A stretch of DNA of 64,000 bases from Palaemon carinicauda (Eukaryota > Arthropoda > Malacostraca > Decapoda > Palaemonidae), in contig NC_090767.1 of assembly GCF_036898095.1 (NCBI RefSeq), positions 25,256,570 through 25,320,569 of the forward strand. Reading direction: 5' to 3'. Position numbers and translations under genes: made by a program. Each line of letters begins with the position of its first letter. Position 1 is the first letter of the stretch. Positions 19,959 through 31,303 of this stretch are shown here, in pieces. The notes under the pieces are model-generated. The model searched no databases and was not told where the DNA came from. It was given only the letters and a program-made list of their open reading frames with translations.

Positions 19959-21200
19959 AAGGAAAGCTCTAGGGATGAAGAACTGGCCATTCAATTCAGT
20001 CTAAAGGCGAGGCTTACGGCTGAACGATAGCATTTTACCACCGAGACTGACAGGTGCGTTTTTTCCTGCAAATATACGAGGAATCCGCTATTGCTGGAAA
20101 AGTGGCATCGAGAGGAGAGATGCCCCTTCCACAACACCTAGACTTTCCACTTTGCCTGGTAGACTGCTGCTGATGACCTTCGCAGGTGACCAGACATCCT
20201 GATCGCAACTTGTTGCGAAAATCCTCTCAGAGAGGAGACGCTGGATAGTCTCCAGGGGTGAAGTCGTAGCCAAGCTACGGCTTTGTGGAATATGGTGGCT
20301 TGTGGTTGTTCGAGTAGATCGTGTCGTGGAGGGAGTTCTCTTGGGAGCTCCTTAAGGAGTTGCAAAAGGTCCGGAAACCATTCAGTGTGATGCCATAGCA
20401 GAGCTATGAGGGTCATTGAAAGGTTGGTCATTGAAAGGTTGACCGATGTTCTGGCCTTGTCGAGTACCCTCCTCATCAGACAGAACGGGGGAAAGGCGTA
20501 AACGTCTGTTATCTCACCGTTGTTAGAATGCATCTTGCCAGAGAGCCTTGGGGTCTGGGACTGGGGAACAAAACAACGGGAGCCTGAAGTTCAGGGCCAT
20601 TGCGAAGAAGTCCAATGTCGGAGAACCCCAGGACTTTGTTGGCTACTAGATGATCCAAAGACAACTCGGTACTCACTATCCGAGATGCTCTGCACAGGTT
20701 GTTGGCGAGCACATTCTTTTTGCCCGGGATGAAGCATGCCAATAGTGGTATTGAGTGGATCTCGGCCCATCTGAGTATCTCTACTACTAGATGGGATAGG
20801 TCCTGCAAAAAAAGTACCTCCTTGCTTTTTGAGCTAAGCCACTACTGTGGTGTTGTTGCTCATCACCACCACTGAGTGGCCCCCCAGGAATTGTTGAAGG
20901 GCCAGAAAGATGGCCTTCATCTCTAGGAGATTTATGTGGAGGTGCTCTTCTGACTCTGACCAGAGGCTTGAGGTCGTTTGGTGCAGCACGTAGGGCCCCC
21001 ACCCTCTCTTAGAAGCGTCTGAAAACAGCAACAAATCCGGGGGGAGTATGAAAACATCCACTACCTTTCGTAGATTCTCGTTTGCCACCCACCACTCGAA
21101 GCCGGTTAGTTCAGCTAATCCCATGGGGATCCGGATGTCCGGGGAATTGCGAGTCTGATTCAATCGGGAATTGAGTCGCCACTGGAGGAATCTCATCCTG
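19959..21200 (-). pseudogene. DIRS RNase H, connecting region and start of recombinase (copy B)
   Basis: From 21196 leftwards: RT thumb (RFLQWRLNSRLNQTR), the WWVANENLRK block, RNase H segments LLLFSDASKRGWGPY, HINLLEMKAIFLALQQF, VVVMSNNTTVVAY and HSIPLLACFIPGKKNVLANN, then VYAFPPFCLMRRVLDKA and MTLIALLWHHTEWFPDLLQL of the connecting region. An AVYQAKWKV piece of the recombinase N-terminus follows at about 20160. The RNase H acidic residues are largely present (D in FSDAS, E in LEMK), but S-N replaces S-D in the third motif and frames shift near 20835 and 20530. Confidence 0.82.
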
Positions 21201-21206
21201 AGGCGA

Positions 21207-22136
21207 TCATTGGGAACTAAACGGGCCAGTGATGAAAGGTGACCAAGAAGACGTAACCACGTTTGGGCAGGAAGTTCTTCTCGTCTGAGAAAAAGTCTTG
21301 CGACCTTTCCAAGCTTTTGTTATCCTGTCGTCTGATGGGAAGGCTTTGTGGAGACTGGCGTCTATAATCATGACCTGGTATACCAGTCTCTGTGTAGGAA
21401 GCAGGGATGACTTCTCAAGATTTACTATGATCCCTAGATCTTGGCTAAGTCTCAGAAGTTTGTCTCTGTGTTGAAGAAGGGTTGACACAGAGTCTGCTAG
21501 GATTAGCCAGTCGTCCAGATAGCGGAGGAGACTGATGCCAATAATGTGTGCCCAAGATGACACTAGGGCAAACACACTGGGGAAAACTTGAGGTGCTGTG
21601 GAAAGACCGAAGCACAGCACCTTGAACTGGTATATTCTGTTGTCTAGGCTGAATCTTAAGTACTTCCTTGAAGACAGATGGACTGGGATCTGGAAGTACG
21701 CGTCCTTTACATCCAATGTGCACATGAAGTCCTGTGGTCTTACCGCTAGTCTGACAGTGTCTGCCGTCTCCATGCTGAACGGAGTTTGCTTGACAAACTT
21801 GTTCAGGGCCGAGAGGACGATGACTGGTCTCCAGCCTCCAGACGCCTTTCTTACAAGTAAGAGTTGACTGAAGAAGCCTGGGTACGGTACCCGCCGAGGA
21901 CCTCTTTGAGAGCGCCCCTCTTCAACTGGATCTGGACTTCTGCCCGAAGGGCCTGCCCGTTTGCTGATCCGATGGCAAAGGAGTCTATTGAAACTGGATT
22001 CCTGGTTAGGGCAGGGAGAGATGTTATGAACGAGAAGCGATATCCTAGACAAATCACGGAGATTGTCCAAGGATCGGCCCCGAGTTTCTTCCATCTGTCC
22101 GAGCAACTTTGTAGGCATCCCCCCACTGGTGGACAA
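21207..22136 (-). pseudogene. DIRS reverse transcriptase (copy B)
   Basis: The RT entry GGCLQSC..RW is in one frame (22126-21851). The catalytic part is in the other (from about 21870): FSQLLLVRKASGGWRPVI, FSMETADTV, CTLDVKDAYFQIPVH, YLRFSLDNRIYQFKVLCFGL, and the active-site RYLDDWLILADS (YLDD codons near 21510-21521). One frameshift joins the two. A premature stop and frame change follow at about 21300. DIRS RTs carry YLDD or YVDD where LINEs carry FADD. The uninterrupted cagcaccttgaactggtata at 21615-21634 is the empty form of the copy A insertion site. Confidence 0.88.
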
Positions 22137-22139
22137 GCA

Positions 22140-22949
22140 GGGGGAGTGCCTATCCTAGCGTTTGCGGCCTCCGCTGCTCTCTCTAGGATTTTTCCCTCCC
22201 CTGGAGGACTTCTTACCTTTCCTGTCCTTGACAGGAAAGGCTTTATTAGACACCACTGTCTTCGCTGCTGTCTTCGTTGTTGTGGTCTTAGTTGGACGGG
22301 ACTGCTGAGGAGCTGGAGGTTTATAGGGCTTGGATGTCAGAGCCCTATGGAGGAGGGAGTCCTGATGGGACTTCCTCCGCCTCTCAGCAGCACGTTTCAC
22401 GTCCTAAGACTCAAACAGGTGGGCTCCCCCGAGAGAGGAATGTCTGAGCCTAGTTATCTCGACGTTGGGGACTTGATGGTGGAATCTCTCAGACACCGCA
22501 TCTCAACGTTTCAAGATGGTTTTGCCCACAAGTTCGAAGTTTGGTGGGCAAGAAACTCGATCGAGCGAGTGCCTGAGAGAAGGAAAGTCTCCATTGCCTT
22601 CCTGGTACTTTCCTTGGAGAAATCCTTGGTTTGTATCAGAATTCCCGAGGTCCCTAACCAGATATCTAGCCACGAAGTAGCCTGTATAGCATACTTTGTG
22701 ACCTTTTCCTGATTAAGGATTTCGGCTGCCGAGAAATAGACCTACCGCCTGGAGATTCTCTCGAGAGGTCCCTTTAGTTAGCTCTTCCAGAGAGTGGTGA
22801 AGAGGAGGAAGAGCTGGACTGGGCTCCCCCAGGATCTCAAAGTACACGAGGAGGTGGGAGGAGCTTGTTAGTAAAACCGGAACGGTAGGAGGAGGCAAGC
22901 TTGCAGAGCTGTTGGGCCATCTTAGCCCTGCCACTCTTCAACCCCTGAG
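22140..22949 (-). pseudogene. DIRS gag, C-terminal part (copy B)
   Basis: Minus-strand pieces match copy A at 46.2-45.4 kb: KLASSYRSGFTNKLLPPPRV, the PALPPLHHSLEELTKGTS block, a capsid-like segment readable through 22700-22450, and a basic tail (RALTSKPYKPPAPQQSRPTK, KKSSRGGKNPRESSGGRKR). Frames change at least twice. The 5' side is broken by the RTE insertion at 22950. Confidence 0.72.
22940..22949. repeat. RTE-fragment target duplication, left copy
   Basis: aacccctgag is repeated at 24139-24148. Copy A has related undivided gag sequence at the equivalent place near 46180. Confidence 0.75.
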
Positions 22950-23040
22950 GTATACTGGGAGGAGAGTGATGGAAATGGAGGTACAGGGAATGAGAAGGAG
23001 AGGGAGACCCAAGCGAAGGTGGGTGGACTGTATCAAGGAC

Positions 23041-24001
23041 TATTCTTCGAAAACAATTACTCGAAAGCAGTTGTTTGATATTAATTCTTCGAAAACCAAT
23101 TGCTCGACACAACAGTTGTTCGAATTAAAAATTGTTCGAAAAAGGCAGCTATAGAAATTGTTTGATTATTCAAAGAAAATAGCTAGAAACAGTTGTTCAT
23201 AAATATTTATTTTATAAACACTTACTTGGTTTATGTTATGAAGTAAAAAAAATTAGTAACAATGGATTTAAGAGAGACAATAAAAAAACATGAATTCCTT
23301 TCCGGCTAATACAAGATAAAATCGAATATCAAGAAAGATTCGCCCTTGCTTCTTCTCCTATCTTGTTCAGGTAATATTAGGTCTTTTTGATGACTAACAG
23401 TTGATCTACATTGGTCTTCCTACCTCACTCAATTAATTGTTCGCTTTATGCTGCTAGTTTGCGGTAGAGCGACTGCAACATAACCACTTAATTCTGCAGA
23501 TGTGTTAGACATAATATAATGAGGAGAATCTTGTATTAATTTTGCGTCAGTCTTCACTTTATCTATAAACTGTCGTACTTCAACATTTGTTGAGTTTCCT
23601 CAGTGATTATGTTCGCCAGAAGTGGAACTGATCGAGCCATCAATTGTTATAGCGCGACCTTTGCATTTTTCAGCAAATTTTGGCATTTCCAATACACCTT
23701 TGTCCTTACTTGCTTGTCCTTCACATATAAGAATCCGTCCAGTAATATCATAGTTCTTCCTTTCTCACTTTGAATAAATCCAGCCATGGCTCTTTGCAAA
23801 GGGTGTTTCCTGCAAACTAAAAAAATCTTATTAAGTTTTCTCGGAAAACATATATTGACAAAGAACAAAATATTTTCTTTAGGTATCTTTTTCGAACAAT
23901 TGTTAATTCGAACAACTGTTGTGTCGAACAACTGGTCTTCGAAGAATTAATTTCGAACAACTGTTTTCGAATAATTGTTTTCGAATAATTGTCCGGATAC
24001 G
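23041..24001. mobile_element. MULE-like DNA transposon derivative with about 110-bp terminal inverted repeats
   Basis: The left end, about 23041-23150, and the reverse complement of the right end, about 23990-23880, align almost base for base (for example cgacacaacagttgttcgaa in both). The TIRs are rich in ttcgaa(a)acaattg-like units. The flanks atcaaggac (23032-23040) and atcgaggat (24002-24010) form an imperfect 9-bp duplication. Long TIRs, a duplication of about 9 bp and an internal FLYWCH remnant fit Mutator-like elements. No transposase core is visible, so it is a deletion derivative. The outer limits are uncertain by about 10 bp, because the right end has extra bases. Confidence 0.72.
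23540..23835 (-). pseudogene. FLYWCH zinc-finger remnant inside the MULE-like element
   Basis: Minus strand: FIQSEKGRTMILLDGFLYVK, then KVYWKC, then after a one-base frameshift KCKGRAITIDGS and GEHNH followed by a stop at about 23600. The order FLY - W-x-C - C - H-x-H is the FLYWCH finger, a domain repeatedly associated with MULE transposases. Further readable residues (VEVRQFIDKVKTDAKLIQ) follow beyond the stop to about 23430. It is a DNA-binding module in the family and broken here. Confidence 0.68.
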
Positions 24002-24138
24002 ATCGAGGATGACCTTCGATCAAAAGGATTAACCGGTGATGAAGTGTGGGACAGAGGTAGATGGAGAAACCTGACCAGAAACATCGACCCCACATAGAAG
24101 TGGGAAAAGATGTAGACAGAGGAAAAGAAGATGACTTT

Positions 24139-24148
24139 AACCCCTGAG
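24139..24148. repeat. RTE-fragment target duplication, right copy
   Basis: aacccctgag is identical to 22940-22949. Confidence 0.75.
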
Positions 24149-26851
24149 ACCAGGGCAGGGCTGCACTGGTCTTTGAGGGTTTCCGGGGGCCGAAGATAGT
24201 CTAAAACTATGTCCTTGCACTCCCGAGAGGGTATCTCTGGGTCAGAAAATCCACCGAGAACCCTAATAAAGAGTCAGGACCTGCCAGAATGCATGTTCTA
24301 ACTCTTGGTGCTCTCCTTCTGATATCGGACATGCAGCGAGGTCTCCATCTTCCATCCCCAAAAGCTTTTCTTGGGGTGGGTCGTGGACATCCCTCGATTG
24401 GCTGGCTGTCTCTGTCTTTGTAGTCCTGGCTGAGGACTTTGGCAGGGTCTTGGAGTCTTTGGACTCCTTCCGAGGAAAGAGTTAAGACTCCAACATCGAA
24501 GGCCTGGATGTTGTGTTCCTCCTGATCTCTGACTGAGGGAAACTAAGCGTGAAGGGAGGTTTCCTCCGACAGTGGAATGGAGGAAGGCTTTTCCTCACGC
24601 GACTCCCTTGGAAAAGGGGAGGTGGGAGAGTATCCCTGGGGAGATACTGAGAGACTAGCCTTGATGGCCTGATCGGAGTCGGTTTCACCCTCGAGGAAGT
24701 GACCACGTCGGAAACTCCTCTTTTCTTCTTCCGTGAGGTAGAGGAAGCCATGGTTCCGTGTCGCGAATCTAGAGCTATAGGCTGCTCTGACGAGAGGCCA
24801 GACAGGGCAGGATTGAATGGTTGTGTTATGGTTCAGACTAGGGTACTGATCCAAGACTACTGACTGACTGATGCAATGTCACAGATCCCCTGAAGAGAAA
24901 GGGACCGAAGGTTCCCTACGAGGAGTTAACGTAATAGGTGGGTCCGCCTTAGAAGAAGGCAATTTCGGGATCCTGAACCCCTCTGCTGGTGCCCATTTCC
25001 CTTTTCCCCGAAGGTCACGCTGAAATGCGTTTGCGGGGAGGAGAATGAGGCGATAGTGACCTGGCCGGGTGTAATTTCTGTGCACGTGCCTGTTGGCGCG
25101 CGTGCTGGTGAAACTTGGTGCACACGTGATAGCTGGCGTGTAGGTGAGGGCTGGCAAATGGGCGAGCGTTGGCTTGCGCACGCGAACGAGTGTTGGCGCA
25201 CGTGTATGGGCGATTGCCGGACGCGCATGTCCTGATGCGTGCGAGCGGGAGAGACCTGGCGCGCAGCATCTCCCCAACGTGCAAGCGAGTGCTGGTGCGC
25301 AGAAGCTCACCGACGTGCAGGCGAGTGCTGGCGCGCGCTGGTGCACAGGAGAGATTTGATGAGCAGGAGAGCGCTGGCGCGTAGGTGAGTGTTGACTTTC
25401 GGAAGAGCGCTGGCGCGTAGGAGATCATGGGCCCGTAGGCGCAGGGCATGCAGGAGATCGTGGGCGCGCAGGAGGACGCTGGCGCGTGGTAGACCGTGGG
25501 CGCGTGGGCACAGCGCGCGCAGGAGCGCGCTGATGAACAGGAGAGCGTTGGTGCGTAGGCGCATATCGTAGCTGCCGTCTATGAGGGCAAGCAGGTGAGG
25601 GCAAGCAGTCTCATGTTGACGAGCAGCTGGTGAGAGCTGATGTCCTGTAGGAGGTTGGTGAGCTGCAAGACGATGACTCGCAGCCGAGGACTTCACTATG
25701 GCCTCAAGAAGCTTTATCGGGAACAAGAACGGTGATGGAAGGTCGGCAGGTCTGATGGGTGGAAGGTCAGGAACTGGAATGTGCCCATTATAAGGGCGAG
25801 CATCCACCAATGGGTATCGCGAACGATCAGCAGAGAGGTCCAGGACCGAAGTCGGAGAACTAGTAGCAGGTCCAGTGACGGTCGAAGGTCGAGGGTCAGA
25901 TGACTGCAGCGGAGGCTCCTCAGCAGGTGAAGGCTACGACGACGAAGCAGAAGTCGAAAAGGCTCCTCTTCACTGATGATGAAGGGAGACCTCTAAGGTG
26001 AAGTGGAGGGCGAGCTTTCCGACGAAGGTGCCTTCTAGGGGCCATTTGATCAGCAAGCTGACCGTACGCCGCAGCAGTCCTCCAAAGATCAGTCTCTATG
26101 AGTGAACTCCCCGGAGGGGGAAAAACACTCGCAAATGTTGGACTTAGTTTCCCCCTCGAAGGATGTTCAGGAACGGGGGAAACTAAGTCGGCAGCAACCG
26201 CTGGAGAGTCTGGAGGGGCAGAGGAGTCGGATGAGATCAAGGGTGACACCTCTGACACCACAACGTCGACAAGGGCCCGAGGATCTACCTCTGACGTCGA
26301 CGAAGACTGCTGAACAGTAGCACCCTTGCGGATGATCTGCAGCAATGAGTCCTTGGAGGGCGGACCCGAGAGTCCCAAGGACGACCAAACCTGTAACAAA
26401 GGGGTTTTAGTGATAAGACCTCACCTGGGGGAAGAGGTGGGGCCGCTTCGCTAGGGGAAGCAACACCATCCTTCGATGACCGGGGTTGGCCGACATTAAC
26501 TTGGTCTACACTATTACTCGACGGTCTTTCTTAAGAGGCCGAATGAGTAGGAGATTCGGAGGAGGGTCGGGAGACCGAAGAAGAGGCCTTGGGTTTTCCT
26601 CCCTTTGAAAGAACCTTTGAAGGAGAAATATCCCGCTTAGACTTCTTCCGCCGTTGCCCAAACCCCTCCCACTGGGAGGAAGACCATTCCCTACACTCAT
26701 TACACTTATATTCCCTATCATACCGTTGACCTCTGCATATAGGACAAAGGGTGTGAGGATCTGTCTCCACCCCTGACATAAAAGTTCCACAAGGCCGGCC
26801 GGTGAGTCCAGGGCAGGTACGCATGGTAGCAGAAGTCAACTTCACAAACAC
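24149..26851 (-). pseudogene. DIRS gag, N-terminal and middle part (copy B)
   Basis: ATG at about 26825 opens MRTCPGLTGRPCGTFMSGVE, followed by DPHTLCPICRGQRYD and CNECREWSSSQWEGF. The spaced Cys residues form a probable zinc-binding head shared by all DIRS gags here. A basic stretch, a Ser/Pro region and LLQ-type helices (LQVWSSLGLSGPPSKDSLLQ, about 26395-26340) follow. Then comes a GC-rich repetitive segment and the segment ending near 24200 that rejoins the C-terminal part after the RTE insertion. Several frame changes and stops (26520, 25920, 24880) disable it. Confidence 0.75.
25060..25590. repeat. GC-rich minisatellite inside DIRS gag (copy B)
   Basis: This contains short imperfect repeats of the type gagcgctggcgcgtagg / gcgtgtaggtgag. 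Because units are often multiples of three and stop-poor, several frames on both strands stay open. The same gag position in copy A (46.88-47.72 kb) carries a related, longer array. Confidence 0.8.
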
Positions 26852-26929
26852 TCAATAGAAAAAGAAAAAGCAAAAAAGAACAGATTAATGGCTGTCCAAA
26901 TAAAGGCGAAGGATGAAGACCGGCAACGT

Positions 26930-27138
26930 ACGTTCACCATCCGAGCCAAAAGCAAAGTGAGCTCAATCACAGGTGTGTGAGGGGGGGAGGGGGCATAGCA
27001 AGCTACCCTCCCCTATCCCCCGCTAACTAGCGATGTGGGTAGTTAATCCTCGCTAAACTTTAATGGCTCGCCATTTCAGCTACGCCGAAAGTAATACCCC
27101 TAATAAATAGCATGGTTTGTATTCCAGTTATGGAACAA
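26930..27138 (-). repeat. Copy B 5' terminal repeat
   Basis: This is inverted relative to 11890-12060: the tcacaggtgtgtgaggggg block, the cagctacgccgaaagtaata block and a final gttatggaacaa are recognisable in reverse at the other end. It contains the presumed 5' start of the element on the minus strand. Confidence 0.82.
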
Positions 27139-28609
27139 ACTACAGTTGAAACAATGCTATTTCCACCAATTAGCCTGTCTAAATTGTCTGTGTTTCTGAA
27201 TTCTAGTCCTCCATGTTTTAATGAAATAACAAAAGGAGGGAAGAAACCACAGCATCCTTCAAACTGACATGCTTTAACGTGCAGCACTCGCCCACCAATT
27301 GGTTTAAGGTACAGCACAGTCTCTCACAGGGAGAGAAAAAACAGAAACAACATTGAATTAGATCTTACACATATAAAAAAAGAAGAGAAATAAGAAATGC
27401 ATAGTGTGCCCGAGTGTACCCTTAAGCAAAAGAACTCTAGCAAAGAATAGTGAAAGACCATAGTACAGAGGCTATAGCACTACCCAAGAGTAGAAAACAA
27501 TGGTTTGATTTTGGAGTGTCCTTCTCCTGGAAGAGTTGCTTACCATAGCTAAAGACTTTCTTCTACCCTTACCCTTAAGATTAAAGTACCCACTGAACAA
27601 TTATAGTGCAGTAATTAATCCCTTGAGCAAAAAAGATTTGTTTGATAATCTCAGTCTTGTCAGATGTATGAAGACAGAGGAGAAGTGTAAAGAATAGGCC
27701 AAACTATTCTGTGCATATGTGTAGGCAAATAAAAAATTAGATGTAACCAGAGAGAGGGATCCAATGTAATACTGTCTGGCCAGTCAAAGGACCCTGTAAC
27801 TCTCTAGCAGTAGTATCTCAATGGGTGGTTGGTGTCCTACTACCGACGAGTAGTTTTTTACTTTAGGTAGAAGTGTAGTCCTCAAATTCTTTCCAAGAGG
27901 GAACATGTTTTTCAGTGCAAATGTTAAAACCATACACTAGCCTTAGCATGGTCATTCATAGACCATGATAAGAATGCTAGAAACCTTAAAATCAATCAAT
28001 CAATAAATCAATCGGTCACAGCCTCTGATATCATGATAGTGATACTCATCACGGAGGGACGTGACCCATTATATCTTATTCTTTGGGTCACGGGATGCTA
28101 GGGCACAATGCACCATTTCTCCCTTTTACCAGATTGTACTGTACATCCTTGTCCTGGGTTGCTGACAGCCGGAGGGCAAATCATTTTTAAAGTGTGAAGT
28201 TTTCATTACTACTCAAAGGATTAAAAAAGAGAAATGGCATCAAGTTCAAGAGACCAATCGAGAGTATTGATATAGTTTTATTCCTACTGTTTTTCATCCC
28301 ATGGAAAGACAGTGCTGTAACTGAACCCTGGGGGCAAGTGAGTGCTATACCCAATGCTGGTTGTGTTTGAGGGGTGGCGGCTTTCCTTCCCTCTTCCTAT
28401 ATTTTTATCTAAACCTCATGGTTTAGAATGGAGAGACATCGTAAAGATGTGGTGTACCATAAGGGATAAGAACCTTTATAGCTACCTTATGACATGACAG
28501 AAACTCATCATGACATTTAGCTGAAAATGATTCTGAAGATTTCTCCTTGAATAGAGAATTCTGAGTTTGAACTTGGAAACTACTGCTATAATGGCCTTGC
28601 AAGTATGTT
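27139..28609. other. Non-coding stretch, nothing recognised
   Basis: There are no open frames of note, no terminal repeats and no resemblance to other parts of the window. It contains a short (aatc)n-like run at about 27990-28010. It may be unique intergenic DNA or an old unrecognisable repeat. It is the best candidate here for single-copy sequence. Confidence 0.4.
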
Positions 28610-30350
28610 CATGGTTGGACCATTGGTCAGACACAGACTCCTATTTTGCGGTTTCGGAAAACCTCACGGATTCCAAGAAAAGGAAACAGTAAGAAGAATT
28701 CGTCCTTTAACTGGCCAAGGCTCTTGAAATTTTGATCCACAAGTGTTCCCTCCTCCAGTGAAGCAATTGCATCTTCAAGTGTCGGGATGCAGCGATAAAC
28801 AAGTTGGTTCGTCAGATGGCGCCTCGGGATGCGTTGACTTGGCATAACACACCTTTGACCTAATGCCCGATCTTTTCCCTCCTAAATAAGGCACAGCAGA
28901 AGTTGAGAATTGGGAGAAAGCCACCTTCTTTCGATGAGCGGCTTCAAATTAAAACGCTCCTATGGCCTCCACTAAGCCTAAGTTAACCAAGGCCATCCTA
29001 ATTACAGAAGACAAGGCAACTCTTCCCTTTCCTTTCGTCGCCATTGACAATCCAACTGGAGTGGTCGTGGTAGGCAAGGTTCACGTTAGGCAAGTCATTC
29101 CCCTACATGATACCACTTGAGGGGAACCCTTGTCAAGTCATTGGACAAGGTGGCAACTCTACGGGGCAGATCCCTGGATGGTAGAGGTCTTTTGCTCCGG
29201 GCATTCCATCCCGTTCACCAAATGTTGCCCTCCTCTCAACCAGATTACGAAGATCCAGTTATTGTACTTGAGAGGGACAGCCATAGACCCTCTCTTGGAA
29301 GACAAGGTTCAGACTATGCTAGGAAAGAATGCCATAAGAAGTCTATGACAGGTCTCCTGGCTTCTACTGCAACTTGTTCATGGTCAAAAAGTTGACAGGA
29401 GTTGGAAACCAGTCATCAACTTGTTTTACTTGAAGCCTTTGCTTCTTCAAACACTATACAAAATGGAGACTCCCAGCACAGTCCTACATGCAATCAAACA
29501 AAATAATTTTCTGCTGTCCATAGACCTCAAAGACATGTACAGTACTTTTAAATCCTATTCCATCCACTATCAAGAAAGAATCTTTGCTTTGTTTAAGGAA
29601 AAGAAGATCCCAATATAGAGTCTTTTGATTTGACCTGTTTTCAACCCCACAAGTGTTCACAAGTGTCTTTATCCTGGTGTCATCCTGGGCTCACACCATG
29701 GGTACCAGACTTTTGTGTTACCTTGACGACTAGCTGTTACTGGCAGAGTCTGAAGCTCAGTCTCTACACCACAAAGACCTCCTCCTCAAGTTTTGTCAAG
29801 ATCTTGGAGTCAGGATAAATCTCATGAAGTTGGTCCTTGGTCCTCAAAGTCGTCTGCAGCACTTGGGCACGAGTATCGATACGGTCTAAGCATGAGTGTT
29901 TCCGTCTAGAGACAGGCTGCTCAGATTCAGAAAAGTTGCAGCAGCCTTCTTCACGATGAAGTCACTCATAGCAATACAGTGGCAAAGACTCCTGGGGCAC
30001 CTCGCATCTCTAGAACGGTTGGTTTCTCTCAGCAGGAAGCACTTTAGTCCTAATGGTGGCAAAGGACGAACTCGCAGTCCGTTTAGGACAGTCCCTCCAG
30101 AAGTCAGAATGAATGACTCGTGGTAACTTCCCCAGAGAACCTATTCAGTGCATCCCCATTGCAGGGCCCTCCTCCAGAGTTTCTCCTTTTTTCAGACGCA
30201 ACTTGGCAAGGATGTGGAGCATATCTCAAGATCCAGTACTTTTCCAGTCTATGGACACAGGAGGACATGATTTACCATATCAACTCTCTAGAACTGAAGG
30301 CTTTGCTCCATTCCACAGACTCTCTTCAGGAGACCAATCGATAGGAGCAG
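28610..30350 (+). pseudogene. DIRS-like gag end, RT and RNase H fragment on plus strand (copy L)
   Basis: This is the only plus-strand DIRS relic. Readable pieces: HWTRWQLYGADPWMVEVF (about 29135-29190), YLRGTAIDPLLEDKVQTML (about 29266-29322), KPVINLFYLKP (29408-29440), KMETPSTVLHAI and LLSIDLKDMY (29462-29540), CYLDD followed by a stop in place of the usual Trp (29716-29733), then LLFSDATWQGCGAYL (about 30184-30230) and HINSLELKALLHS of RNase H. Many stops and frame changes are present. The family differs from copies A/B and resembles the 56-57 kb relic. Confidence 0.75.
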
Positions 30351-30439
30351 CATAGTTTCTTTTGTAGCGTTTTTCTCCACAGAGGTGAGAGTGCTGTACC
30401 AGAAACCTAGGTGCGTGCGAGTGCTCTATGCCACCGCTT

Positions 30440-31303
30440 GTCAGAGGGACAAGGGAAGTACGCTGCCAACAATGGAGATGGAGGGAGTTGAAGCAAGTCC
30501 CGAGATGGTTGGCGCACAGCAGCAAGACAGCAGGGTGTCTGCTTTGGTGTAAATTCAAGCTGAATGCACATAGCATGCAGAGGAGAGGTTTCTGGGACAT
30601 GTTTTGAAAAATCGCACCAAGGATCTATGTAGGGAATTAAGAGCTACTCGTACGAATCATGCTTGTAGGTGGTGATGGCGAATGACTATGATACATCTCA
30701 CCTGGTAGACGGAGAGCAAAGGATCAGACAAAAGAAGACTCCTCAGACTCCTGAGATAAAAACACAGTCACCATCCTCTGCTACTGTATCTTGGGTAAGA
30801 CCCGATAATGAAGGACCAGGCAGGGGATGATGTGGGCTTTAAAGACATCTAAACCTCTTACTCTCTTTCAAAGCCAAAGCAACTGATGGCGAGCGATCAT
30901 GTTTAGCCTTTTTCTTCCGTAGACCATGGAACTTCTCCCACTGGGAGGGTGACCAATCCTTACACACAACACAAAAGGTCTCCGATGAGAACCTATATCT
31001 ACGCACGTAAGACATAAAAGCTGAGGATCTACATTAAGGCGGCTCATGAAGGTTACACAAGGATGTCTTTCGGTACCAGGACACGTACACACAACCACCA
31101 CTTGTTTTACACTCATTCTTTAACACAAAAGAGAAACCAATTAAGTAAGGAAGAAATACTGGAGTCCAGTAACTGACATCCAAGGTGTTGAGGAACATCA
31201 TACAAACCTATGCAGTATGAGTGAGGGTGAGGCAGCCATGACCCAGCTGCTTCCAGACCCTCAATAATTCTTCAACTGCCCGTAACTGGCCTCGACCACA
31301 ATT
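30440..31303 (-). pseudogene. DIRS gag N-terminal fragment (copy H)
   Basis: ATG at 31116 opens MSVKQVVVVCTCPGTERHPC, then VTFMSRLNVDPQLLCLTC, the Cys-rich gag head. After frame changes PPSGRSS and the downstream Ser-rich text follow. The sequence matches 9380-10050 and 54.45-55.15 kb. It is cut on the left near 30440 and its leader directly abuts the 3' terminus of DIRS C/D at 31304. Confidence 0.72.

Larger units (their letters stand above)
22950..24138 (+). mobile_element. 5'-truncated RTE LINE fragment, itself interrupted
   Basis: Plus-strand coding at 22960-23040 reads VMEMEVQGMRRRGRPKRRWV and on to DCIKD. After the MULE insertion the same protein resumes at about 24008 with DDLRSKGLTGDEVWDRGRW, then LTRNIDPT and a stop. 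This is the conserved C-terminus of RTE reverse transcriptases, of a different family from the one at 369-3827. The fragment ends in a short A-rich tail and is flanked by the 10-bp duplication aacccctgag. Confidence 0.82.
11837..27138 (-). mobile_element. DIRS-like retrotransposon, copy B (with two nested insertions)
   Basis: This is a near full-length element read right to left: 5' terminal repeat, gag, RT, RNase H, linker, YR, 3' terminal repeat with internal complementary region. Without the nested LINE (13369-19942) and the nested RTE/MULE block (22950-24138) it is about 7.5 kb, the same as copy A. Each end carries the inverted repeat containing tatttaatag..gtattac and the CCCTCACACACCTGTGA block. 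No target duplication is visible, as expected for YR integration. The coding parts contain frameshifts and stops, so it is inactive. Confidence 0.85.

Noticed and set aside
25015..25810. Ala/Cys/Arg-rich frames suggesting a novel secreted cysteine-rich protein
   Set aside because: Same minisatellite effect in copy B gag. No signal peptide or conserved spacing, and frames on both strands look alike.
30440..31303. Considered as the left flank of the same element that flanks C/D on the right at 53.33 kb
   Set aside because: Both flanks contain the same gag N-terminal region rather than consecutive parts, so they are separate copies.
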